DNA from: Falsiroseomonas bella
Lineage (GTDB): Bacteria > Pseudomonadota > Alphaproteobacteria > Acetobacterales > Acetobacteraceae
Assembly: GCF_003173615.1 (NCBI RefSeq)
Contig: NZ_QGNA01000005.1
Location: 186,001 to 250,000 of the forward strand
DNA: 64,000 nucleotides
Direction of reading: 5' to 3'
The translations under genes were made by a program, and so were the position numbers. The notes below the pieces were generated by a model that saw only the letters and a list, made by a program, of their open reading frames with translations, was not told where the DNA came from and made no database searches. This document shows positions 47,408 to 55,831 of this stretch, one piece after another. Positions within the stretch are counted from its first letter, which is position 1, and every line of letters begins with the position of its first letter.

Positions 47408-49093
47408 CTACCCGTCGGCAAGCCTCAGCAGATCAAGCTTCAGCAACCATGCAAGCGAACGATTCATACGCCACGCACGCAAGGGTTGCAATTCGGCGCT
47501 GAGTCGGGCGGCCGTTGCCGGCCCCTGCTCCAGCACCTCCAGCGCCGCCTGGATTGAATCCATTGACGGCAGCAGGTCGCGCCGCGGCGCCGCCCCGGGC
47601 AGCCCGGCATAGGCGCGCAGCCGCACGAGCACGGCGGCGGCATCCTCGCCCGGCGGCAGCATCAGCCGCGTCTCCGGCGCGAGCCGGCGCGTCGGGTAGT
47701 GGGCGAAGAGGATCGAGGGATCGGGCCGGTGCGGCACCCGCGCCTCCCCCCGCAGCGGGGCCGCGCGCTCCGCCCGCGCCTCCCGGCGCAGCCGCGCCAG
47801 CTCCGCCCACAGCGCACGCCACTGCCCGATCACCACGGGCCAGTCGAAGCGCGCCAGCGCATCGCGCCGCGCCGCCGCGCCCATCGCCCGCCGCATGACG
47901 GGATCGGCGATCAGCGCGGCGAAGGCGGCCTCGGCGGCGGGCACGTCCACGGCGGTGAACTGCGCGACGCCGGCGATGAAGGAATCGTAGCTGTCGAAGC
48001 CGGCATCGTGGCGCTCGGCGAGGTCGGGCATCGGGCCGCCCAGCGTGGTCGGCACGCGATAGCCGGTCTCGCCGTGGCGGATCGTGTCCTTCAGCCCGTC
48101 CCAGTCGGTGCCGACCACCGGCAGGCCGGCCGCCAGCGCCTCCACCGGCGCCAGGCCGAAGCTCTCCTGCACGTTGTCGGAGAGCAGGGTGAAGATGTCC
48201 GCGGCGTTGCGCAGCGTCGTGCCGGTCTCCGGCCGCTCGACCAGGCAGATCTCGAGATGCGGCGCGACGGCCTTCGCCTGCTCGTGGAAGGCGCGGCGCT
48301 GCGTCTCGTCGGCGAACCAGCCGGACAGGATCAGCACCACCCGCGCGCCGGGCGGCGCCTTCGCGGCGGCGCGCCCGAGCGCGAGGAACATCGGCAGCGG
48401 ATGCGCCTTCGCGTGGAAGGAGAGTCGCCCGTGATGCAGCACCGCCACGTCCTGCTCGCGCAGTTCAAGGCGCGCCCGCCATTCCGCCCGCGCGCGCGGG
48501 TCGGGCGCCAGCGCCGCGCAATCCACGCCGAGCGGGATCACCGGCAGCGCCGGCCCCTCGATGCGCGTGGCGCCGAGGCGGCGGGCGAGATAGCCGCCCT
48601 GCATCTCCAGCAACCGCCGCACCGCGCCGCGCACCGGCTCGGAGGTGCAGACGATCGCATCCCAGGGCTGCACCGGCGCGACCAGGCTGTCGAGGATGGA
48701 ATCCATCGCGCCGGCGGAGGCGATGGTGTGGGTGACGCCGACCAGCGACCAGGCCGTGGCAGGGCCGATCCGCCGCCGGCGCCAGGCATGCTCCCCGAGG
48801 CCAGGGCCGGGCAGCATCAGGCATCCGATGCCGGCCAGGCGTTGCAGCTCGTTGTCCGGGATCGCCTCGGCCGGCGCGGCGGCGCCGAGCGTGGCGACAT
48901 GGCGGCGGAAGGCCTCGGCATCTGCCTCGCCGCGGGTCAGCGCCACCATGCGCTCGAAGCCGGCATGCCGGACGAGACCGATGAGGAACCCCTCCCCCGC
49001 CGCATGGCGGCCCATCAGCCGCGGGCGCGAGGTGTCGTAGCCATCCGGCGCGTAGAGCAGCGCGGCGCTGGGGGGCGAGGGCGGCGGCGGCAT
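47408..49093 (-). CDS. GT4-type glycosyltransferase
   Basis: 561 residues. A GT-B fold with a C-terminal donor domain: LHHGRLSFHAKAHPLPMFLA marks the start of the nucleotide-sugar domain and ESFGLAPVEALAAGLPVVGT holds the EX7E-type signature of family GT4, followed by DWDGLKDTIRHGETGYRVP. The N-terminal acceptor domain is Pro/Ala-rich and not conserved. About 130 residues after the GT domain are of unknown fold. No other polysaccharide genes are adjacent, so the acceptor is unknown. The gap to the ToxR-like gene downstream (about 200 bases) shows no other feature. Confidence 0.85.
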   Translation of the reverse strand: MPPPPSPPSAALLYAPDGYDTSRPRLMGRHAAGEGFLIGLVRHAGFERMVALTRGEADAEAFRRHVATLGAAAPAEAIPDNELQRLAGIGCLMLPGPGLGEHAWRRRRIGPATAWSLVGVTHTIASAGAMDSILDSLVAPVQPWDAIVCTSEPVRGAVRRLLEMQGGYLARRLGATRIEGPALPVIPLGVDCAALAPDPRARAEWRARLELREQDVAVLHHGRLSFHAKAHPLPMFLALGRAAAKAPPGARVVLILSGWFADETQRRAFHEQAKAVAPHLEICLVERPETGTTLRNAADIFTLLSDNVQESFGLAPVEALAAGLPVVGTDWDGLKDTIRHGETGYRVPTTLGGPMPDLAERHDAGFDSYDSFIAGVAQFTAVDVPAAEAAFAALIADPVMRRAMGAAARRDALARFDWPVVIGQWRALWAELARLRREARAERAAPLRGEARVPHRPDPSILFAHYPTRRLAPETRLMLPPGEDAAAVLVRLRAYAGLPGAAPRRDLLPSMDSIQAALEVLEQGPATAARLSAELQPLRAWRMNRSLAWLLKLDLLRLADG

Positions 49094-49180
49094 GGCGGGG
49101 TGCAGGCTGCGGGGCGGGCGGGCGGGACGTCAACCGCGGCCGGGTTGCCGCAGGCCCAGGCGCGGCGTATCGCGCGGCGC

Positions 49181-50341
49181 ATGGATGCCTCGCCCGCCGC
49201 CGGGGGCCCCCTGCCCGCCTATCGCGCCATGCTCGCCGAGGGAACGCTGCAGCCGGACGCCGCGCAGGCGCGCGCGGCGGAGATGCTGCACGACCTCTGG
49301 CGCCGCACCCGAGGCTACGACCCGCATCCGGAAGAGCCCGAGCAGGGCGGCTTCTTCGGTCGCTTCCTGCGCCGCAAGCCGGTGGCGCCGGAGGAAGCGC
49401 CGGCCGGCACGCCGATGGGGCTCTACCTCGTCGGCGAGGTCGGGCGCGGCAAGTCCATGCTGATGGACCTGTTCTTCGCGACGGCGGAGGTCGCGCGCAA
49501 GCAGCGCATCCACTTCCACGAATTCATGCAGCATCGCGTGCATGCGCGCATCCACGCCTGGAAGCGCAAGCATGGCAACACCGCCGATCCGATCCCGCCG
49601 CTGGCGGATTCGATCGCGGAGGAGGCGGCGCTGCTCTGCTTCGACGAGTTCCAGGTGCACGACATCGCCGATGCGATGATCCTGGGCCGGCTGTTCCAGG
49701 CGCTGTTCGCGCGCGGCACCGTCGTGGTCGCGACCAGCAACACCGCGCCCGACGACCTGTTCAAGGGCAGGCCCGGCCGCGACGCCTTCCTGCCCTTCAT
49801 CGCGCTGATCAAGCGACGACTCGAGGTGCTGGTGCTGGATGCCGCGCGCGATTACCGGCGCGAGCGCATCCTCGACATGCCGACCTGGCACATGCCGGCC
49901 GATGCGCGCGCCGAGGCCGCGATGGACCGCGCCTTCCGTGAGCTGACGGGGCAGGACCACGGTTCGCCGATGCAGCTCACGCTGCTCGGCCGCGCGATAT
50001 CGGTGCCGCAGGCGGTGGACGGCGTGGCGCGATTCGACTTCGACGCGCTCTGCGGCCAGCCGCTCGGGCCGGCGGACTACCTGGCGGTCGCAACGCATTT
50101 CCACACCCTGCTGCTGGATGGAATCCCGCGACTCGGCGCCGAGAATTTCGACAAGGCGAAGCGATTCATCACGCTGGTGGATGCGCTGTACGAGCATCGC
50201 GTGAAGCTCGTTGCGAGCGCGGCGGCCAGCCCGGATCGCATTTACGAACGTGGCGAAAATGCGGCGATGTTTGCGCGCACGGCAAGCCGCCTGCACGAGA
50301 TGCAGAGCCGCGATTGGCGGGGCCGTCCGCACCTCACGTAG
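49181..50341 (+). CDS. zapE: AFG1/ZapE-family ATPase
   Basis: 386 residues from ATG at 49181, divergent from the glycosyltransferase. Single P-loop ATPase of the AFG1/LACE1 family: Walker A LVGEVGRGKSMLMDLFF, the family motif RIHFHEFMQHRVHARIHAW, Walker B LLCFDEFQVHDIADAMIL, and sensor region VVVATSNTAPDDLFKG. ZapE acts at the division septum in E. coli and its mitochondrial relative in respiratory-complex turnover; which role applies here is not visible. C-terminal RGENAAMFARTASRLHEMQS is the usual end. Confidence 0.95.
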   Translation: MDASPAAGGPLPAYRAMLAEGTLQPDAAQARAAEMLHDLWRRTRGYDPHPEEPEQGGFFGRFLRRKPVAPEEAPAGTPMGLYLVGEVGRGKSMLMDLFFATAEVARKQRIHFHEFMQHRVHARIHAWKRKHGNTADPIPPLADSIAEEAALLCFDEFQVHDIADAMILGRLFQALFARGTVVVATSNTAPDDLFKGRPGRDAFLPFIALIKRRLEVLVLDAARDYRRERILDMPTWHMPADARAEAAMDRAFRELTGQDHGSPMQLTLLGRAISVPQAVDGVARFDFDALCGQPLGPADYLAVATHFHTLLLDGIPRLGAENFDKAKRFITLVDALYEHRVKLVASAAASPDRIYERGENAAMFARTASRLHEMQSRDWRGRPHLT

Positions 50342-50467
50342 AATCTGAAGATCGGCCGTTGACAGGGCCACGCTGCACGGGTCTAGAGACAGGCAGTCGC
50401 GGAGTGGTCCAGGGGGGACCGGCCGCCTCGTGGTGGGCGGCAGCACCAGAAGGGGAACACCGTACGC

Positions 50468-50977
50468 ATGCGCAGGATCCTGCTGGCGTTGATCGTTCTT
50501 GCCTGCTCGATGCCCACGGCGGATGCCGCGCGGCGCGACGAGACGAACAGGACAACAGCCGGCAGATCGGCGCAGGCGCAGAAGCCGCCGCAGCAGGCGC
50601 GGACCAGCGCGCCGCGGCAGCAGGCGGCGTCGCGTTCCAGCGCGCGCAGCGCATCACGGCAGCAGGCAACGTCGCGCCAGGCGACGACCTCGCGCAGCAG
50701 CGCGCGGCGCAGCGCGGCGCTTCGGCCGGGCGATGCGCGAAGCTCGCGCAACGGCGTGGTCGTGCGCGGCGCATCCGCGGCGGCCGTGCCGCGCAACGCG
50801 GCGCAGAGCTGCACGCGCCGCAACGGCCGCACCAGCTGCGCGCCGGCGCGCAGCAGCATCGCCGGCTGGCAGAGCGGCCTTCCGACAGCGAGCTACGCGC
50901 AGCAGGAATGCCCCGTCGGCACCTTCGCCACGCTCGCACGCGGGCATGACGACGTGGTCCGCTGCATGCCGCTCTGA
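50468..50977 (+). CDS. Small secreted basic protein, Arg/Gln/Ser-rich
   Basis: 169 residues. Clear signal peptide (MRRILLALIVLACSMPTADA) with cleavage near residue 20. The mature middle is low-complexity and strongly basic, with recurring RQQA and SRSSAR units. The last 60 residues are more ordered: two Cys in SCTRRNGRTSC and two in ECPVGTFATLARGHDDVVRC, which could form two disulfides. No family recognised; related small proteins probably occur in neighbouring genera. It might bind DNA or negatively charged envelope polymers because of its charge, which is inference only. Preceded by no clear promoter. Confidence 0.6.
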   Translation: MRRILLALIVLACSMPTADAARRDETNRTTAGRSAQAQKPPQQARTSAPRQQAASRSSARSASRQQATSRQATTSRSSARRSAALRPGDARSSRNGVVVRGASAAAVPRNAAQSCTRRNGRTSCAPARSSIAGWQSGLPTASYAQQECPVGTFATLARGHDDVVRCMPL

Positions 50978-51096
50978 GCCGGCCCGGCCAGACGCAGTCT
51001 CGGGGGCGCCTTCGGGCGCCCTTCGCGTTTCCGGCCCTTGCGGCGACGCGCGCCTCGGCGGAAGCTCCCGGAAAATCGGGAAGGGACGCCAAGGAC

Positions 51097-52071
51097 ATGC
51101 ATCGCCGCACGCTGCTCGCCACCGCGACCGCCGCGCTCGCCACCGCCATCGAGGCACGGGCGCAATCCGCCGGATGGGCACCGAACCGCCCCATCCGCCT
51201 GATCATCCCCTATCCGCCGGGCGGCGGCACCGACACGCTGGCGCGGCCCTGGGCGGAGAGGATGCGCGTCCGGCTCGGCCAGCCGCTGGTGATCGAGAAC
51301 CGCGGCGGTGCAGCGACCAACATCGGCATGGAGGCCGCGGCGCGCGGCACCGCGGATGGCCATACGCTGGTGATCAACGCCGACAACATCGCCTATTTCC
51401 CGATGCTCTATCGGAACATGCCCTACGACCTGTTCCGCGATTTCATCCCCATCGCCTACATGGCCGAGACTCCGCTGGTCGTTGCCATCAACCCGGAGGT
51501 ACCGGCGCGCACGCTGCGCGAGTTCGTCGCGCTGGCGAAGGCGAACCCGGAGAAATACAGCTTCGCCAATCCATCCGTCGGTTCGCCGCATCACCTCGGC
51601 TTCGAGCTGCTGGCGCGGGAGGCCGACATCAAGCTGGTGCAGGCGCAGTATCGCGGCGGCGGACCGGCGATGAACGACGTGCTGGCCGGGCATGTGCATC
51701 TCGGCGTGTTCAGCCTGGGCTCGGTGACGCAGCATTTCGCCGCCGGCAAGCTGCGGCCGCTGGCGGTGCTCTCCACCCAGCGCTCCCCGGCGGCGCCGGA
51801 TGTGCCGACCACGGCGGAGGAGGGCCTGCCGCGCGTGGTGAATGCGTTGCGCTTCCTGGTGCTGGCACCCGCCGCGACGCCGCCCGAGGCGATCGCGGCG
51901 CTGCATGCGGCGACGCTCGCTTCCCTGAACGACCCTGAGCTGCGCGCGCAGCTGACGCAGGCCGGCTTCACGATCACGCCAAGCACGCCCGACCAGGCCG
52001 CGGCCATGCTGCGCGAGGAGCGCGACCGCTGGGCGCCGATCCTGCCGGGCCTCAACCTCAATCTTGGGTGA
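51097..52071 (+). CDS. Bug-family (TctC-like) periplasmic binding protein, orphan
   Basis: 324 residues with a signal peptide (HRRTLLATATAALATAIEA, ARAQ cleavage motif). The ligand loop IIPYPPGGGTDTLAR and VIENRGGAATNIG are typical of Bug receptors. Unlike the tctC at 15230 there are no tctA/tctB genes next to it, as is common for the many orphan Bug genes in Acetobacteraceae and Burkholderiales. The stop is 7 bases before the YrdC-domain gene. Ligand unknown. Confidence 0.92.
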   Translation: MHRRTLLATATAALATAIEARAQSAGWAPNRPIRLIIPYPPGGGTDTLARPWAERMRVRLGQPLVIENRGGAATNIGMEAAARGTADGHTLVINADNIAYFPMLYRNMPYDLFRDFIPIAYMAETPLVVAINPEVPARTLREFVALAKANPEKYSFANPSVGSPHHLGFELLAREADIKLVQAQYRGGGPAMNDVLAGHVHLGVFSLGSVTQHFAAGKLRPLAVLSTQRSPAAPDVPTTAEEGLPRVVNALRFLVLAPAATPPEAIAALHAATLASLNDPELRAQLTQAGFTITPSTPDQAAAMLREERDRWAPILPGLNLNLG

Positions 52072-52078
52072 GCGCGCG

Positions 52079-52810
52079 ATGAGCAGGCTCGACATCTCGG
52101 GCGATGCCCGCCGCGTGGTCGCGGCGGTGAAGGCAGGCGGCGTCGCGATCATCCCGATGGATGTCGGCTATGCCGGCATCGGCGGCTGCCACGACGCGCT
52201 GATGCGCTTCTTCCACGCCAAGGGGCGCGGCGCACACAAGCGCAACGCGATGCTCGGCAATCTCGCGCTCCATGACGAGCTGCATCTGCTGGATGCGCGT
52301 GGGCGCGACATGGTGCGCTGCCTGGTGGAGGACCACGACCTGCCGGTGGCGGTCGTCGCCGGCTTCCGCGAGCAGCATCCGCTGCTGCGCGCGCTGGGCG
52401 ACGAGGCGCTGGCAGCGAGCACCGATGGCGGCACGCTGGCGATGCTGCTGAACGCCGGCAACTTCCTGCGCGCGGTGACCGAGGAAGCCACCGCGCAGGG
52501 CCAGCCGCTGTTCGGCAGCAGCGCGAACCTCACCGGCACCGGCACGCGCTTCCGCGCGGCCGATGTGCAGCCGGAGATCCTGGCGGTCGCAGATGTGGTC
52601 GTGGATTACGGGCTGCAGAAATACAACCGCTACCGCCGGTCCTCGACGATGATCGACTTCCGCACGATGGAGGTGATCCGCATCGGCAGCTGCTACGAGG
52701 TGATCGCGGAGGCGCTGAAGCGCCACTTCGACGTGGAACTGCCGCCCGATCCGGGGCTGGAGGCGCTGCCGTCCGGCCATCTGCGGGAGGCGCAGCGGGT
52801 CTATTCGTAG
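52079..52810 (+). CDS. Sua5/YciO/YrdC-domain protein
   Basis: 243 residues from ATG at 52079 (a TTG at 52064 is possible but overlaps the previous gene). The YrdC fold is recognised by AIIPMDVGYAGIGG, the PLFGSSANLTGTG motif near residue 150 and VVDYG before the last strand. The usual Lys-x-Arg/Lys-Pro substrate motif of threonylcarbamoyl-AMP synthase is altered to HAKGRGAHKRNAML, so it may not be the housekeeping TsaC. Coupled to an orphan Bug receptor gene, suggesting a catabolic or ligand-processing role (inference). Confidence 0.75.
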   Translation: MSRLDISGDARRVVAAVKAGGVAIIPMDVGYAGIGGCHDALMRFFHAKGRGAHKRNAMLGNLALHDELHLLDARGRDMVRCLVEDHDLPVAVVAGFREQHPLLRALGDEALAASTDGGTLAMLLNAGNFLRAVTEEATAQGQPLFGSSANLTGTGTRFRAADVQPEILAVADVVVDYGLQKYNRYRRSSTMIDFRTMEVIRIGSCYEVIAEALKRHFDVELPPDPGLEALPSGHLREAQRVYS

Positions 52811-52823
52811 GGGGCATGCGGCT

Positions 52824-53531
52824 TCAAGGGTCGGTCGCGCCCCCACCCCGGCCCTCCCCCGCATAGCGGGGGAGGGAGAGAGCGGCGAGCACGAACTCCA
52901 CCACGTGCCGGCGGCGCTCCGCCAGCGCGTCGGCCGCCAGCAGGTCTCGTCCGAACACGGCGGACAGCGTGTAGGCGTTCGAGAAGGTGAAGTAGCAGAG
53001 CGCGCTGATCGAGACGTAGAGCTGCAGCGCGTCCATCCCCGGCCGGAAGACGCCCGCGCGCTCGCCGCGCCGCAGGATCGCGTCCAGCCCCGCGATCAGC
53101 GGCGCATAGACATCGGCCAGCACCTTCGACTTACGGATGTGCCGGCCCTTGTTGACGTTCTCGTCGCCGAGCAGCGCGACGAAGTCGCGGTTGGCGCGGA
53201 GGTGGTCGAAGGCCAGGCCGACGAAGCTGCGCAGCGCCTCGACCGGGTCGGCGTCATCCGCCTGCAGCCGCGCGTCCTGCGCGCGGGATGCGCGGTAGGC
53301 GGCTTCCAGCACGGCCAGGTGCGCATTCGCCTTCGAGCCGAAATGGTGGGTCAGGATCTGCTTGGAGACGCCGGCGCGGCGGCAGATCCGCTCGATGCTG
53401 GCGCCGTGATAGCCGGAGGCGGCGAATTCCCGATAGGCGGCGTCGAGCAGGTTGCGGCGCGTCCGCTCCGGGTCGCGGACACCGTTCGAGGGCGCGCGGC
53501 GGCGGCGCGACGAGATCAGCTTGGTGTCCAT
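52824..53531 (-). CDS. TetR-family transcriptional regulator
   Basis: 235 residues from ATG at 53531. N-terminal HTH: NLLDAAYREFAASGYHGASI and RICRRAGVSKQILTHHFGSK, then an all-helical ligand domain (GLAFDHLRANRDFVALLGDE, ISALCYFTFSNAYTLSAVF) of the TetR_C type seen in RutR-like and related regulators. The last 17 or so residues (RYAGEGRGGGATDP) are encoded by the dispersed hairpin element, so the C-terminus has been rewritten by it. Divergent from the binding-protein/cupin/amidase operon, with a palindrome in the shared region; it probably represses that operon. Confidence 0.9.
   Translation of the reverse strand: MDTKLISSRRRRAPSNGVRDPERTRRNLLDAAYREFAASGYHGASIERICRRAGVSKQILTHHFGSKANAHLAVLEAAYRASRAQDARLQADDADPVEALRSFVGLAFDHLRANRDFVALLGDENVNKGRHIRKSKVLADVYAPLIAGLDAILRRGERAGVFRPGMDALQLYVSISALCYFTFSNAYTLSAVFGRDLLAADALAERRRHVVEFVLAALSLPRYAGEGRGGGATDP
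52833..52880. repeat. Dispersed hairpin element, copy 2 (inside the TetR gene's 3' end)
   Basis: Begins GGTCGCGCCCCCA as copy 1 does. Perfect 11-bp hairpin CCCTCCCCCGC (52852-52862), loop ATA, GCGGGGGAGGG (52866-52876). The arms are identical to copy 1 at 41358-41382; only the loop and flanks differ. Confidence 0.75.
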
Positions 53532-53577
53532 CGCCGCCCCCAATGGCGCCCCGTGGCCATCCGCGCAAGCGCATGAA

Positions 53578-53593
53578 TCAACCGAGCGGTTGA
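53578..53593. promoter_or_regulatory. Probable TetR operator
   Basis: TCAACCGAGCGGTTGA: two 7-base arms (TCAACCG and CGGTTGA) around AG, a perfect palindrome of the size TetR dimers bind. It lies 46 bases before the regulator's ATG on one side and overlaps the -35 hexamer of the divergent operon on the other, so binding would block that promoter. Confidence 0.65.
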
Positions 53594-53619
53594 CTCGCAT
53601 CCCGCGGAAATCCTAGCGT
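53590..53619 (+). promoter_or_regulatory. Putative promoter of the binding-protein/cupin/amidase operon
   Basis: TTGACT (53590-53595), 18 bases, TAGCGT (53614-53619). The -35 shares four bases with the palindrome. The first gene starts 87 bases downstream. The pair has the same form as the hup promoter (TTGACG, 18 bases, TAGTGT). Confidence 0.5.
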
Positions 53620-53705
53620 CCACTCCAAGAGGGAATGTCCGGCCCGCCCGGCGCATGGGCGGTGCCCGCCGTGCAGCATCGCGTCATGGGTGGGAGGATT
53701 CCGTC

Positions 53706-55292
53706 ATGCGTTCCGCTCTTCTCGGCCTGGGGGTTGGCCTCGGGCTCGGCTTGTCGCTGCTGGCGCCGCCGGCCGCGGCGCAGGATGCGCAGCGCGTGCT
53801 GCGCGTCGTGCCCTCGGCCGATTTGTCGGAGCTCGACCCCACGCGCGGGCCGAACCTGGTGGCGCGCATCTACCAGCAGATGGTCTTCGACACGCTCTTC
53901 GCCTTCGACAAGGACCTGCAGCCGCAGCCGATGATGGTGGAGAGCCGCTCCGTCAGCGACGACGGGCTCACCTACCGCTTCACGCTGCGGCCGGGGCTGC
54001 GCTTCCACGACGGCAGCCCGGTGACCACGCGCGACGTGGTCGCTTCCATCGAGCGCTGGATGGGCGGCACCTCCATCGGCGGGCAGCTCAAGGCGCGGCT
54101 GGCCAGCATGCAGGTTGTCGACGAGCGGAGCTTCACCCTCACGCTCAACCAGCGCTTCGGCCTGGTGGAGTTCCTGCTCGCCGGCCCCGGCGCGCCGATC
54201 GCCGCGATCATGAAGGAGGCGGATGCAAGGCGGCCGGACAACGTGCCGATGACGCGCCCGATCGGCTCCGGCCCCTTCCGCTTCCTGGCCGACGAACGGC
54301 GGGAGGGCAACCGCGCGGTCTTCGCGCGCAACCCCGACTATGCGGTGCGCAGCGAGCCGACCAGCGGCCTCGCCGGCGCGCGCAACGTGAAGGTGGACCG
54401 CGTCGAGTGGGTGATCATGCCGGACGCGACGACGGCCGCGAATGCGCTGGCGACCGGCGAGGTGGACTTCCTCGAGGCCGTCGGCCCCGACCTTGCGGGC
54501 TTCCTGCGCCGGCGCGGCATGACGGTGCGGCGCATCGCGGCGCTGCCGACCTATGCGTTCGTGCGGCCGAACTTCCAGGTGCCGCCCTTCAACGACGTGC
54601 GCGCGCGCCAGGCGCTGGCGCTCATCATCGACCAGAACGAGATGATGCCCGCGGTCGCCGGCGGCGACGGCCGCTGGAGCGTCTGCCATTCGTTCAGCGT
54701 CTGCGGTTCGGTCTATGGCACGGAGGCGGGCAGCGAGCCGTATCGCAGGCCTGACATCGCCCGCGCGCGGCAATTGCTGCAGGAAGCAGGCTATCGCGGG
54801 GAGCCGCTGATCCTGCTCGGCACCACCACGCTCGCGCCGATCAACACCATGACGCAGGTGCTCGCGCGGCGGCTGCAGGATGCGGGCGTGACCGTGGACG
54901 TGCAGATGACGGACTTCCCGACCATGCTGCAGCGGATGCATGCTCAGGATCGCCCGATCGGCCAGGGCGGCTATCACCTGTTCACCTATTATGCGATCGG
55001 CACCAGCTGGTTCCACCCGCTGATGAACCTCTCGCTCGACCTGCGCTGCGGCGAGCGGAACTGGGCCGGCTATCCCTGCGACCAGCAGGGCGAATCGCTG
55101 CGCCAGGCCTTCTTCGCGGCCCCCGACGACGCCGCGCGCCGCGCCGCCTTCGAGGCCTTCCAGCGCCGCGCCTGGGAGTACATCCCCTACATCCCCGCCG
55201 GCCAGTTCGACGTGTTCAGCGGCTACCGCCCGAACGTCACCGGCATCCCGGACGGCGCCTTCATCGCCTACTGGAATATCGAGAAGAGGTAG
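53706..55292 (+). CDS. ABC-transporter substrate-binding protein, family 5 (peptide/opine type)
   Basis: 528 residues from ATG at 53706, with GGGAGG 8 bases before it. Signal peptide to about residue 26 (ending PPAAAQDAQ). SBP_bac_5 features: VVPSADLSELDPTRG, YRFTLRPGLRFHDGSPVTTRDV, RPIGSGPFRF and VRARQALALIIDQ. Periplasmic receptor for peptides, opines or similar amides. No permease or ATPase genes lie within the window, so the rest of the transporter is elsewhere or shared. First gene of an operon with a cupin, an amidase and an acetyltransferase; this grouping suggests uptake and hydrolysis of an amide compound. Confidence 0.92.
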   Translation: MRSALLGLGVGLGLGLSLLAPPAAAQDAQRVLRVVPSADLSELDPTRGPNLVARIYQQMVFDTLFAFDKDLQPQPMMVESRSVSDDGLTYRFTLRPGLRFHDGSPVTTRDVVASIERWMGGTSIGGQLKARLASMQVVDERSFTLTLNQRFGLVEFLLAGPGAPIAAIMKEADARRPDNVPMTRPIGSGPFRFLADERREGNRAVFARNPDYAVRSEPTSGLAGARNVKVDRVEWVIMPDATTAANALATGEVDFLEAVGPDLAGFLRRRGMTVRRIAALPTYAFVRPNFQVPPFNDVRARQALALIIDQNEMMPAVAGGDGRWSVCHSFSVCGSVYGTEAGSEPYRRPDIARARQLLQEAGYRGEPLILLGTTTLAPINTMTQVLARRLQDAGVTVDVQMTDFPTMLQRMHAQDRPIGQGGYHLFTYYAIGTSWFHPLMNLSLDLRCGERNWAGYPCDQQGESLRQAFFAAPDDAARRAAFEAFQRRAWEYIPYIPAGQFDVFSGYRPNVTGIPDGAFIAYWNIEKR

Positions 55293-55303
55293 AGGAGCGC
55301 GCG

Positions 55304-55831
55304 ATGGCCAATCTCCAGATCTCCGTCGAGGCGATGAAGCAGCGCGTTGCGCTGTTCCGAGACCTCAAGCCCTCCTCGCGCCCGCTGGTGGATGCGGTGC
55401 TGCCGCAATACGAACGCCAGATCTACCAGGTGATCGGCGGCGGCGTGATCGAGGACCCGGCGATGCGCGCGCCGATCCCGGCCGACGGCTTCCACCTGTC
55501 CATCGTGCGCTGCGGGCCGGGCAAGGGCACCGGCCTGCACAACCACAAGACGGTCGAGGTCTTCATGCCGTTGACCGGCACCTGGTCCGTCATCTGGGGC
55601 GACGAGGGAGAGAGCGAGTTGCAGATCGGGCAATACGACACGATCAGCATCCCCCCCGGCGTGCTGCGCGGCTTCCGGAACGACAGCGACCATGAGGCCT
55701 TGCTGCTGGCGCTCGTCGGCGGGCAGGATCCGGGGAAGGTGGCCTGGATCCCGACGGTGCTGGAAGCCGTGGCGCAGAAGGGCTTCGGCCTGGATGAGAA
55801 GGGGCAGATCGTGGAGTTGCAGAAGCCTTGA
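55304..55831 (+). CDS. Cupin-domain protein
   Basis: 175 residues, 11 bases after the binding-protein gene. Conserved cupin motif 1 is GTGLHNHKTVEVFMPLTG with His79, His81 and Glu85 as metal ligands. In motif 2 (PPGVLRGFRND) the usual His is replaced by Arg, so the metal site may be three-ligand or incomplete. No signal peptide. Probably an enzyme or sensor acting on the same compound class as the following amidase. Its TGA overlaps the amidase TTG start. Confidence 0.82.
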   Translation: MANLQISVEAMKQRVALFRDLKPSSRPLVDAVLPQYERQIYQVIGGGVIEDPAMRAPIPADGFHLSIVRCGPGKGTGLHNHKTVEVFMPLTGTWSVIWGDEGESELQIGQYDTISIPPGVLRGFRNDSDHEALLLALVGGQDPGKVAWIPTVLEAVAQKGFGLDEKGQIVELQKP

